DNA from: Mycobacterium decipiens
GTDB lineage: Bacteria; Actinomycetota; Actinomycetes; Mycobacteriales; Mycobacteriaceae
DNA length: 64,000 bases
Direction of reading: 5' to 3'
Assembly: GCF_963853665.1 (NCBI RefSeq)
Contig: NZ_OY970459.1
Location: 4,278,001 to 4,342,000, forward strand
Position numbers and translations under genes: made by a program. Every line of letters starts with the position of its first letter. The stretch's first letter is position 1. Shown here one piece after another: positions 56,537 to 64,000 of the stretch. Below the pieces are notes generated by a model. The model was given only the letters and a program-made list of their open reading frames with translations. It had not been told where the DNA came from and did not search any database.

Positions 56537-57655
56537 TCAGAGTCGCCACCACGGGTTGAGTCTCACCGGAGCGGCGGGATCAATCCGCTGTCCGGGCAGG
56601 GGCACGGCCACCTTCACGTGCTCTGGCTCGGCCGCCGACAGCAGCCGCTCTACCGGCTCGGCCCAGGGGTGCGGGGCGAGCCGGAACGTGCCCCAATGGA
56701 TCGGCACCAACAGCCCCGAACCCGAGTCGGTAACATCCAGATGCGCCCGGACCGCCTCCTCGGGATTCATGTGAATGTCCGGCCACGCCGTGTTGTAAGC
56801 ACCGACGGGCAGCAGGGTCAGGTCGAACGGCCCATAGTCTGCCCCAATCTGGGTGAAGCTCTTGGCATATCCGGTGTCGCCACCGAAGTAGGCGCGATGG
56901 CTCGGCCCGACGAATGCCCACGATGCCCACAACGTGTTGTCGCGGCTCAGAAACCGTCCCGAGAAGTGCCGTGCCGGCACGCACACCACGGTGAGTTCGT
57001 CGACCTGAGCGCTCTGGTTCCAATCGAGCTCGACGATGCGATGTTCCGGAACGCCCCACGCGCGAAGGTGGGCGCCCACGCCGAGCGGCACGAAGAATGG
57101 GGCCCGCTGCATGCGGACCAGCGCGACGACGGTGTCGATGTCGAGATGGTCGTAGTGGTCATGGCTGATCACCACCGCATCGACGGCGGGCAGGCCGTCC
57201 AGCTGCACCGGCGGCGGATGCAGTCGCTGTGGGCCGACGACGTCCGACGGCGAGCACCGGTCGCTCCACACCGGATCGGTAAGCACCCGGTAGCCGTCGA
57301 TCTCCAGCAGTGCCGTCGAGTGCCCGAACCAGCTGACAGCGAGCCGGCTGGCGTCACCCCGGTAGATGTTCGGCGAAGCCAACGGGATCGGCGCCGCCGG
57401 ACGGCTCCCACTGCGATTACCCACCATTTCCCACGCGATGAGCCGCAGCTCCTCGCGATTCATGGTGAACATCGAGGCGGGATCGAGGTTGACGAAGACG
57501 CCGTCGCGATAGTTCGGCGACTTCTCCGACACCGCCCTGATCGACGCCGGGTCGGCGCCCAAGGCAGTCGGCGCACCGTGCAACGCGCGCAACAGCCACC
57601 CACCGATGGCCAACGTGGCGGTGCCGGCCCCCAGTCTTAGCGCTCGGCGCACCAT
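56537..57655 (-). CDS. Metallo-beta-lactamase-fold hydrolase (Rv0906-like)
   Basis: A 372-residue NAPE-PLD/UlaG-type metallo-hydrolase. The first 35 residues (MVRRALRLGAGTATLAIGGWLLRALHG) look like a membrane anchor. The core has VSWFGHSTALLEIDGYRVLTDPVWSDRCSP, then AVVISHDHYDHLD (the HxHxDH zinc motif) near residue 160, CVPARHFSGRF, and YFGGDTGYAKSF with the bridging Asp. The ATG at 57655 gives the known length of Rv0906. It follows echA6 by five bases. Members hydrolyse phosphodiester or lipid-amide bonds; the substrate is unknown here. Confidence 0.9.
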   Translation of the reverse strand: MVRRALRLGAGTATLAIGGWLLRALHGAPTALGADPASIRAVSEKSPNYRDGVFVNLDPASMFTMNREELRLIAWEMVGNRSGSRPAAPIPLASPNIYRGDASRLAVSWFGHSTALLEIDGYRVLTDPVWSDRCSPSDVVGPQRLHPPPVQLDGLPAVDAVVISHDHYDHLDIDTVVALVRMQRAPFFVPLGVGAHLRAWGVPEHRIVELDWNQSAQVDELTVVCVPARHFSGRFLSRDNTLWASWAFVGPSHRAYFGGDTGYAKSFTQIGADYGPFDLTLLPVGAYNTAWPDIHMNPEEAVRAHLDVTDSGSGLLVPIHWGTFRLAPHPWAEPVERLLSAAEPEHVKVAVPLPGQRIDPAAPVRLNPWWRL

Positions 57656-57660
57656 GACGA

Positions 57661-58392
57661 TTAAGCCCCCTGGAACTTCGGCGGCCGCTTTTCCACCCGG
57701 GCAACCTGTGCCTCGATGACATCCTGGCTGCCCCACGCCTTGTCGAAGAGCTCCTTGTGTACCGGCCACGCTTCTTCGATCGCGCCGTCGTCGTTGAGCA
57801 CCCGCTTAGCGTGCTGTATCGCCAGTGGCGCTAGGCCGGCGATCTCGGCGGCCCAGGCCTGGGCGTCGGCCAGCGTGCCAATCCGGTTCGCCATTCCGGT
57901 GTGCAGCGCCAGCTCGGCGGTCAGCTTCTCCGCGGCGAGCAGCATCGCGCGGGCACGCCCGTGGCCAACCAGCGATGAGAGCCGGCGAATGCTCCAGTTA
58001 TCCAGGGCCAGACCGTATTTCGATGTCGGAAACTGGAAGAAGGCATCGGGTGCGACGACCCGCAGGTCACATTGCATGGCCAGCTGCAGGCCAGCCCCGA
58101 TCGCGGGGCCGTTGATCGCACCGATCACCGGCATCGAAGCCGCGTCCATCGCCTTGTGCAGCTCGATGAGCCGGTCGGGATAGTCGGCGGCGAATGCGTC
58201 GCCACTCAGGTCCGCGCCGGCGCAGAACACCGTGCCCTGCCCGGTCAGCACAACCGCACGGGTCGATCCGTCGCCAGCCTTCTGTATGGCCTCCCGAAGT
58301 TCGTCGACAAGCAGTGAATTTAGGGCGTTGCGGCGCTCGGGGCGTTGCAACTCAATGGTCATCACGGCATCGGCCCGGGTGATACCAATCAT
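57661..58392 (-). CDS. echA6: EchA6, enoyl-CoA-hydratase-like acyl-CoA binding protein
   Basis: A 243-residue crotonase-fold protein. [36 protein letters not shown] near residue 60 and [22 protein letters not shown] near residue 90 are the family landmarks, and the conserved active-site Glu pair of true hydratases is not evident (GAGLQLAM has Gln). Work on M. tuberculosis EchA6 shows that it carries long acyl-CoA to the FAS-II system and is the target of the THPP inhibitors. The start at 58392 gives the H37Rv length. It diverges from accD3 with 27 bases between starts. Confidence 0.94.
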   Translation of the reverse strand: MIGITRADAVMTIELQRPERRNALNSLLVDELREAIQKAGDGSTRAVVLTGQGTVFCAGADLSGDAFAADYPDRLIELHKAMDAASMPVIGAINGPAIGAGLQLAMQCDLRVVAPDAFFQFPTSKYGLALDNWSIRRLSSLVGHGRARAMLLAAEKLTAELALHTGMANRIGTLADAQAWAAEIAGLAPLAIQHAKRVLNDDGAIEEAWPVHKELFDKAWGSQDVIEAQVARVEKRPPKFQGA

Positions 58393-58419
58393 GGGGGTCA
58401 GCCTATATAGCCTCGTCGC

Positions 58420-59952
58420 GTGAGTCGTATCACGACCGACCAACTGCGAGATGCGGTACTCGACGAGGGCTCCTTCCTCAGCTGGGACAGCCAGCCCGTT
58501 GCGATACCGGTAACCGAAGCTTATGCGCGGGAGCTGGCCACGGCCCGAAAGGCCAGCGACCGAGACGAATCGGTGCTGACCGGTGAGGGACGCGTATTCG
58601 GACGACGAGTCGCGGTGGTGGTCTGCGAATTCGACTTCCTCGGCGGCTCAATCGGCGTGGCAGCGGCGGAACGGATCACGGCGGCCGTGCAGCGCGCGAC
58701 CGCCGAGCGGCTACCACTGCTGGCATCGCCGAGCTCCGGCGGCACCCGCATGCAAGAAGGCACCGTCGCGTTTCTGCAGATGGTGAAGATCGCCGCGGCT
58801 GTCCGATTGCACAAGCAAGCGCATCTGCCCTACCTCGTCTACTTGCGCAACCCGACCACCGGCGGGGTCTTCGCGTCGTGGGGCTCGCTGGGCCATGTCA
58901 CCGTCGCCCAGCCGGGCGCCTTGATCGGCTTCCTCGGACCCCGGGTCTACGAATTGCTCTACGACGAACCCTTCCCGCCCGGCATCCAGACCGCCGAGAA
59001 TCTGCAACGGCACGGGGTGATCGATGGCGTTGTTGCGCTTGACGGCCTAAGAGTGATGCTGGACCGAGCCCTGACGGTGATCGCCGACGATCCAGAGCCG
59101 TTGCCGCCACCCCAACCCTCCGGGCCGGTACCCGAGGTCCCGGCCTGGGACTCGGTGCTGGCCTCGCGGCGGCCGGATCGGCCCGGCGTCGGACATCTGC
59201 TGCGGCATGGCACCACCGACTTGGTGCTGCTGTCCGGCACCGGGCACGGCGAAGCGGCGACCACGCTTTTGGCGCTGGCCCGCTTCGCCGGCCAGCCCGT
59301 GGTGGTCCTCGGTCAGCAAAGGGCCGCAGGGGGCGGGGGAAGCACCGTCGGGCCCGCTGCGCTACGCGAGGCCCGGCGCGGCATGGCGCTCGCCGCCGAG
59401 CTGCGCCTGCCGCTGGTGCTGGTCATTGACGCCGCCGGCCCCGCATTATCGGCGGAAGCCGAACAGGGTGGGCTAGCCGGCCAGATTGCCCATTGCCTGG
59501 CTGAACTCGTCACACTGGATACCCCGACGGTGTCGGTGTTACTGGGCCAGGGCAGCGGCGGGCCCGCGCTGGCGATGGTGCCCGCCGACCGGGTGCTGGC
59601 CGCACTGCATGGCTGGCTGGCTCCGCTCCCCCCGGAAGGCGCCAGCGCGATCGTCTTCCGCGACACCGCGCACGCCGCTGAACTCGCTGCGGCGCAAGGC
59701 ATTCGGTCCGCGGACCTGCTGACGTCCGGAATCGTCGACGTTATCGTGCCGGAATATCCCGACGCCGCCGACGAGCCGGTCGAGTTCTCCCAACGACTAT
59801 CGAGTGCCGTCGCCGCCGAGGTGCATGCGTTGCGCGAGTTACCGTCCACCGACCGCCTCGCGGCTCGATTAGGCCGCTATCGCCGCATCGGTGTGCCGCG
59901 CGACACTTCACCGACGCACCCGACACGCCCGCAGAACGCGACCGAGGTTTAA
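58420..59952 (+). CDS. accD3: Acetyl/propionyl-CoA carboxylase beta-subunit-like AccD3
   Basis: A 510-residue carboxyltransferase protein that joins the two halves of the crotonase-type fold. The N-terminal half (to about residue 225) contains [27 protein letters not shown] and [15 protein letters not shown], the acyl-CoA oxyanion hole. The C-terminal half has [43 protein letters not shown] and [19 protein letters not shown]. The last 15 residues ([15 protein letters not shown]) extend past the end I recall for H37Rv. The GTG at 58420 follows the divergent echA6 promoter. Confidence 0.93.
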   Translation: MSRITTDQLRDAVLDEGSFLSWDSQPVAIPVTEAYARELATARKASDRDESVLTGEGRVFGRRVAVVVCEFDFLGGSIGVAAAERITAAVQRATAERLPLLASPSSGGTRMQEGTVAFLQMVKIAAAVRLHKQAHLPYLVYLRNPTTGGVFASWGSLGHVTVAQPGALIGFLGPRVYELLYDEPFPPGIQTAENLQRHGVIDGVVALDGLRVMLDRALTVIADDPEPLPPPQPSGPVPEVPAWDSVLASRRPDRPGVGHLLRHGTTDLVLLSGTGHGEAATTLLALARFAGQPVVVLGQQRAAGGGGSTVGPAALREARRGMALAAELRLPLVLVIDAAGPALSAEAEQGGLAGQIAHCLAELVTLDTPTVSVLLGQGSGGPALAMVPADRVLAALHGWLAPLPPEGASAIVFRDTAHAAELAAAQGIRSADLLTSGIVDVIVPEYPDAADEPVEFSQRLSSAVAAEVHALRELPSTDRLAARLGRYRRIGVPRDTSPTHPTRPQNATEV

Positions 59953-60014
59953 GTCTCGGCGAGACCGCACGGCCGCTGACCCTGATCCCAACGCCGCGGA
60001 CCCGCGTTGCGTCC

Positions 60015-60638
60015 TTAGCTGGCCAGCACAACGTTGAGAAGTTGGCTTAGCCAGGCGCGGGCGGCGGCATGATCGTTGTCGAGCAGGAGTTGGATGCTCA
60101 CCCCGTCATACGCTGCTACGACGGCGCGGGCGGCGTCGGCGACGGTGCCGAACACCTTGGGCAACTCAACGTCGCTGCCCGCGAGACGCTCCTCGATGGC
60201 AGCTCGCAGTTGTGCGCGATGGATGGCCAGGCGTTGCGCAAGGTCGCGGTGACGGGCGGCATGCATCAGGAAATCGGTTTTGATGAGCAGCCAGTCACGG
60301 TCAAGCAGCAGGGTGGTCGCGATCCGGTCGACGGTCCCGGGCACGTCGTTGGGATCGTCGGCGCGCGCCATGGCGGTGCTGACCTGTTCGGTAATCAGGG
60401 TGGCGTGGTGATCGTAGAGGGTGAAGAACAGTTCCTCGAGACTGTCGAACTGCGAGTAGAACGCCCCGCGGGTATAGCCCGCCGCCGCGCACACCTCCTC
60501 GATGCGCACGTGCCCGAAGCCCTTGTCAGCGAACACCCGAAACGCCGCATCGAGCAGCCGGGCACGGGTTTCGGCGCGGCGTTTGGTCACCCGCGCCGGC
60601 TGGCCCGCGGCACTGGTTGGTGTTGTCATCTCCGTCAC
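60015..60638 (-). CDS. TetR-family transcriptional regulator
   Basis: A 207-residue repressor-type protein. The helix-turn-helix is TRARLLDAAFRVFADKGFGHVRIEEVCAAAGYTRGAFYSQFDSLEELFFTLYD (residues 25-77), followed by an all-helical ligand domain without a recognised ligand. It diverges from the FAD-dehydrogenase gene across 90 bases, the usual arrangement for a local repressor that controls itself and its neighbour. Palindromes at 60659-60683 are the likely operators. Confidence 0.92.
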   Translation of the reverse strand: MTEMTTPTSAAGQPARVTKRRAETRARLLDAAFRVFADKGFGHVRIEEVCAAAGYTRGAFYSQFDSLEELFFTLYDHHATLITEQVSTAMARADDPNDVPGTVDRIATTLLLDRDWLLIKTDFLMHAARHRDLAQRLAIHRAQLRAAIEERLAGSDVELPKVFGTVADAARAVVAAYDGVSIQLLLDNDHAAARAWLSQLLNVVLAS

Positions 60639-60658
60639 ACTCCGATACGCAGAAGAAT

Positions 60659-60683
60659 CTGATGCATTAGCGTATCAGATACG
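60659..60683. promoter_or_regulatory. Candidate TetR operator palindromes
   Basis: CGTATCAGATACG (60671-60683) is a perfect 13-base palindrome, and TGATGCATTAGCGTATCA (60660-60677) overlaps it as an imperfect one. A further half-site GATACG is at 60643-60648. Together they lie between the TetR gene and the FAD-dehydrogenase start, facing both. Confidence 0.6.
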
Positions 60684-60728
60684 TGGACGCAGGAAGTGGC
60701 CACACCCAACTCGAGGGAGGCTGTCGCA

Positions 60729-62397
60729 TGGACGCTGACGTCATCGTGGTCGGTGCCGGTTTGGCCGGTCTGGTCGCCACCCACGAACTGACCCGTCGCG
60801 GCAAGAGGGTGGCGCTGATCGATCAGGAAAACGAGGCCAACCTGGGTGGTCAGGCCTTCTGGTCGTTCGGCGGGATCTTCCTGGTAGACAGTCCCGAGCA
60901 GCGCCGCATGGGGATCAAAGACTCCTTCGAGTTGGCCTGGAACGACTGGTCTGGCAGTGCGGCATTCGACCGACTCGAGGACGAAGACGTCTGGGCGGCG
61001 AAATGGGCGCGCGCCTATGTCGAGTTCGCCGCCGGGGAGAAGCGCGCTTACCTGACCGAACAGGGCATTCGGTTCCTACCCACAGTGGGCTGGGGCGAGC
61101 GCGGAGATCTACGCGCCGACGGGCACGGCAACTCCGTGCCCCGCTTTCACGTTTCTTGGGGCACCGGGACCGGGGTTGTGGAGCCGTTCGTGAACTCGGC
61201 CCGCCAAAGCGCGGAACGCGACCTGGTGACGTTCCATCATCGCTACCGCGTGGACGAACTGGTCACTACCAACGGCGCGGTTACCGGGGTCAAAGGCGTC
61301 GTGCTGGCACCCGACGATGCGGTGCGCGGCGCACCGTCCAACCGCGACGAAGTCGGCCACTTCGAGCTGTCGGCGCAGGCGGTGATCATCACCACCGGCG
61401 GGATCGGCGGGAATCACGACATGGTGCGGCGCTACTGGCCGCAGCGAATGGGCACCCCACCGGCCTCGATGATCACCGGCGTGCCCGAATACGTCGACGG
61501 CCGGATGCTCGACATCGCCGCCAGCAGCGGGGTCCGGCTGGTCAACCGAGACCGAATGTGGCACTACACCGAAGGCGTCATCAACTGGGATCCGATCTGG
61601 CCCAATCACGCCATCCGGATCATTCCCGGCCCGTCGTCGATGTGGTTCGACGCCCTGGCCGCCGGCTGCCCGCGCCCTGTCTGCCCGGTTACGACACCCT
61701 AACCACCCTGCGCCATCTGCGCACCACCCCCGACATCGCGCCGCATAGCCACTCCTGGTTCATCCTGACCCAGAAGATCATCGAGAAGGAGTTCGCCCTG
61801 TCCGGCTCCGAGCAGAACCCCGACATCACCTCCAAGAGCCTGCTGGCCCTTGTGCAGGAACGGTTCCTGAACAGGAACGCCCCGGGTCCGGTCGAGGCCT
61901 TCAAGGCACGCGGCGTCGACTTCGTAGTCGCAGACAACCTCGAAGAACTCGTCCGGCAGATGAACGGCCTGACCGATGAACCGCTGCTGGACCCGGCGAG
62001 GATTCGGGCGCAGATCCAATCCCGGGACCTGCAGGTGGACAACTCCTTCTGCAAGGACGTCCAAGTCCAGGGCATCCGCAACGCGCGGGCCTCGCTGAGC
62101 GATCGGCTCGGCCGGGTCGCCGCCCCACACCGTATCCTCGATCCCGCCGCCGGACCCCTGATCGGCGTACGACTGCACATCCTGACCCGAAAGACGTTGG
62201 GCGGCATCCAAACCGACCTCGACTCCCGCGCCATCGGCGCCGGCGGCCAACCCATCCAAGGCCTGTATGCCGCCGGAGAGGTCGCCGGGTTCGGCGGCGG
62301 CGGAGTGCACGGCTACAACGCCCTGGAAGGCACCTTCCTGGGCGGCTGCATCTTCTCCGGACGTGCCGCCGGCCGCGCCGCTGCCGACGCCGTGTGA
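60729..62397 (+). pseudogene. FAD-binding dehydrogenase (KstD/Rv0785-like), single-base frameshift
   Basis: Frame 1 starts MDADVIVVGAGLAGLVATHELTRRG (FAD dinucleotide motif near residue 8) and continues through GGQAFWSFGGIFLV and AVIITTGGIGGNHDMVRRYWP to DALAAGCPRP. In the next frame the expected continuation appears, GRRLPAPCLPGYDTLTTLRH to [20 protein letters not shown] and [18 protein letters not shown]. Together they form one full protein of about 555 residues. A single G lost in CTGG at 61656-61659 would explain the shift. Family members are FAD-dependent dehydrogenases, some acting on ketosteroids. Either a true pseudogene or a sequencing error in this GC run. Confidence 0.85.
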
Positions 62398-62507
62398 GCA
62401 CAGCGGATCAGTTCACCCGGGCGCACCTCCACCCGCGAGCAGACGGCGCACGACCCGGCGGGTTACCTTCCGACTCTCATGGCCGGCAGTCAGGCAAAAT
62501 AAGCGGC

Positions 62508-63209
62508 ATGGACACTGGTGGGACCTCACCTCGGGTCTTGGTCGTCGACGACGACTCTGATGTGCTCGCCTCGCTGGAACGCGGCTTGCGGCTATCCGGA
62601 TTCGAGGTAGCGACCGCGGTCGATGGTGCCGAGGCCTTACGCAGCGCCACCGAGAACAGGCCGGACGCGATCGTGCTCGACATCAACATGCCCGTGCTGG
62701 ACGGCGTCAGCGTCGTCACGGCACTACGAGCGATGGACAACGATGTCCCGGTCTGCGTGCTTAGCGCGCGCAGCTCGGTCGATGACCGCGTGGCAGGCCT
62801 GGAGGCCGGTGCCGACGACTACCTGGTGAAACCGTTCGTGCTGGCCGAGCTGGTGGCACGGGTGAAGGCGCTGCTGCGCCGCCGCGGCTCCACCGCGACG
62901 TCGTCCTCGGAGACCATCACGGTGGGCCCGCTGGAAGTGGACATCCCCGGTCGGCGAGCCCGGGTCAACGGCGTCGACGTCGACCTGACCAAGCGCGAAT
63001 TCGACCTGCTCGCGGTGCTCGCCGAGCACAAGACAGCGGTGCTCTCCCGCGCTCAACTCCTGGAGTTGGTGTGGGGCTACGACTTCGCCGCCGACACTAA
63101 CGTCGTCGACGTATTCATCGGATACCTGCGGCGCAAGCTGGAAGCCAACGGTTGCCCCCGGCTGCTGCACACCGTCCGGGGAGTCGGATTCGTGCTGCGC
63201 ATGCAGTGA
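62508..63209 (+). CDS. prrA: Two-component response regulator PrrA
   Basis: A 233-residue OmpR-type regulator. The receiver domain (residues 9-125) contains VDDDSD, the phosphorylated Asp in VLDINMP and the Lys in YLVKPF. The C-terminal winged helix (about 140-233) is closed by the [16 protein letters not shown] recognition helix and [14 protein letters not shown]. Nearly identical to H37Rv PrrA as I remember it. PrrA is essential for growth in M. tuberculosis and responds early in macrophages. It precedes the sensor gene by 20 bases. Confidence 0.96.
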   Translation: MDTGGTSPRVLVVDDDSDVLASLERGLRLSGFEVATAVDGAEALRSATENRPDAIVLDINMPVLDGVSVVTALRAMDNDVPVCVLSARSSVDDRVAGLEAGADDYLVKPFVLAELVARVKALLRRRGSTATSSSETITVGPLEVDIPGRRARVNGVDVDLTKREFDLLAVLAEHKTAVLSRAQLLELVWGYDFAADTNVVDVFIGYLRRKLEANGCPRLLHTVRGVGFVLRMQ

Positions 63210-63229
63210 CAAGAATGATTGACGCCGCC

Positions 63230-64000
63230 ATGAACATCCTGTCGCGGATCTTCGCTCGGACGCCCTCGCTGCGAACCCGGGTGGTGGTCGCGACGGCGAT
63301 CGGTGCCGCGATCCCGGTGCTCATCGTCGGCACCGTCGTCTGGGTCGGGATCACCAATGACCGCAAGGAACGGCTGGACCGCCGGCTCGACGAGGCCGCG
63401 GGTTTCGCGATCCCGTTCGTGCCGCGCGGCCTGGACGAAATCCCGCGCTCACCGAACGACCAGGACGCAATCATCACGGTCCGCCGCGGCAACGTGGTCA
63501 AGTCGAATTCCGATATCACGCTGCCCAAGCTGCAAGACGACTACGCCGACACCTACGTCCGCGGGGTGCGCTATCGGGTGCGAACGGTGGAGATCCCAGG
63601 GCCAGAGCCGACGTCGGTCGCGGTGGGCGCGACCTACGACGCCACCATCGCCGAGACCAACAACCTGCACCGCCGGGTGCTGCTGATCTGTGCCTTCGCC
63701 ATCGGCGCGGCCGCGGTGTTCGCGTGGCTGCTAGCCGCGTTCGCGGTGCGACCATTCAAACAACTTGCCGAACAGACCCGGTCCATCGACGCGGGCGACG
63801 AGGCACCCCGGGTGGAAGTGCACGGCGCCAGCGAAGCCATCGAGATCGCCGAGGCGATGCGAGGCATGCTGCAGCGCATCTGGAACGAGCAGAACCGAAC
63901 CAAGGAAGCACTCGCTTCGGCGCGGGACTTCGCAGCGGTGTCATCCCACGAGTTGCGCACTCCGCTGACTGCGATGCGCACCAACCTCGAGGTGCTATCC
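63230..64000 (+). CDS. prrB: Sensor histidine kinase PrrB (3' end outside window)
   Basis: The N-terminal 257 codons of the PrrA partner. MNILSRIFARTPSLRTRVVV leads to membrane helix 1 (VVVATAIGAAIPVLIVGTVVWVGI), an extracellular sensor loop to about residue 145, helix 2 (VLLICAFAIGAAAVFAWLLAAFAV), then a HAMP domain (RPFKQLAEQTRSIDAGDEAP) and the dimerisation helix with the phospho-accepting His in SSHELRTPL. The ATPase domain lies beyond the window. The ATG at 63230 matches the H37Rv start; one at 63215 is in frame. Confidence 0.95.
   Translation, partial: MNILSRIFARTPSLRTRVVVATAIGAAIPVLIVGTVVWVGITNDRKERLDRRLDEAAGFAIPFVPRGLDEIPRSPNDQDAIITVRRGNVVKSNSDITLPKLQDDYADTYVRGVRYRVRTVEIPGPEPTSVAVGATYDATIAETNNLHRRVLLICAFAIGAAAVFAWLLAAFAVRPFKQLAEQTRSIDAGDEAPRVEVHGASEAIEIAEAMRGMLQRIWNEQNRTKEALASARDFAAVSSHELRTPLTAMRTNLEVLS

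Noticed and set aside
56015..57640. 541-codon plus-strand frame spanning the 59-bp repeats and the metallo-hydrolase
   Set aside because: Repeats lacking stops in several frames create it. The minus-strand hydrolase has its zinc-binding motifs and normal length.

Overview
This window is chromosomal DNA of a slow-growing Mycobacterium of the tuberculosis clade. Evidence is the GC-rich sequence, a PE_PGRS gene, a PE/PPE pair, three PstS lipoproteins beside pknD, the ligD/ku repair genes and prrA/prrB. Gene order is the M. tuberculosis order from about Rv0944 down to Rv0902c, read in reverse. It is probably not a strict M. tuberculosis complex strain: Ku, LigD, PstS1 and PstS3 each differ at many residues from the H37Rv proteins as I remember them, and the cobF segment that is missing from most M. 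tuberculosis strains is intact. A relative such as M. decipiens, M. lacus, M. riyadhense or M. shinjukuense fits. This placement rests on memory and no search was run.

Layout. 0-6 kb: full-length Fpg-like glycosylase (runs off the left edge), a PE_PGRS gene, cobF, an AurF-like diiron protein and a flavin monooxygenase. 6-9 kb: a 44-codon ORF coupled to a STAS/HATPase regulator, an F420-type oxidoreductase behind a KstR-like operator, and a methyltransferase. 9-15 kb: a FAH/metallo-beta-lactamase fusion, ligD, a PfkB kinase and ku. 15-25.4 kb: the phosphate cluster pstA2-pstC1-pstS1-pstB, pstS2-pknD and pstA1-pstC2-pstS3. 25.5-31.5 kb: an SDR enzyme, two further redox proteins, mntH, a GGCT/poly-glutamate hydrolase fusion, an F420-type oxidoreductase and tRNA-Arg(CCT).

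31.6-38.7 kb is an accessory island. An apparently intact IS481-family element sits in the 3' end of the tRNA gene with a perfect 15-bp target duplication. A frameshifted second IS481 element and remnants of IS481, IS3 and IS256 transposases follow. Scattered among them are a glycosyltransferase, a methyltransferase and a decayed RES-type toxin gene.

38.7-47.2 kb: an enoyl-CoA hydratase, betP, a long intergenic region with two perfect hairpins, PE7/PPE14, a thiolase-like protein, a carotenoid-oxygenase family protein and a coupled VOC protein. 47.2-49.9 kb is a second small island with a cyclopropane synthase between 36-bp direct repeats, an IS3 remnant and an inverted duplication. 50-64 kb: VOC, SRPBCC toxin-like and truncated antitoxin-like genes, a PPE-MPTR remnant, ctpE, a beta-lactamase-fold lipoprotein, a 59-bp x 7 tandem repeat, a metallo-hydrolase, echA6, accD3, a TetR gene divergent from a frameshifted FAD dehydrogenase, prrA and the start of prrB.

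Functional blocks visible are phosphate uptake and sensing, non-homologous end joining, likely lipid or steroid metabolism, compatible-solute and metal transport, and two-component control. No unmistakably new system is present. The best candidates for new biology are the double hairpin between betP and PE7, the small ORF coupled to the STAS/HATPase gene, the repeat-flanked cyclopropane synthase and the tRNA-linked IS island.
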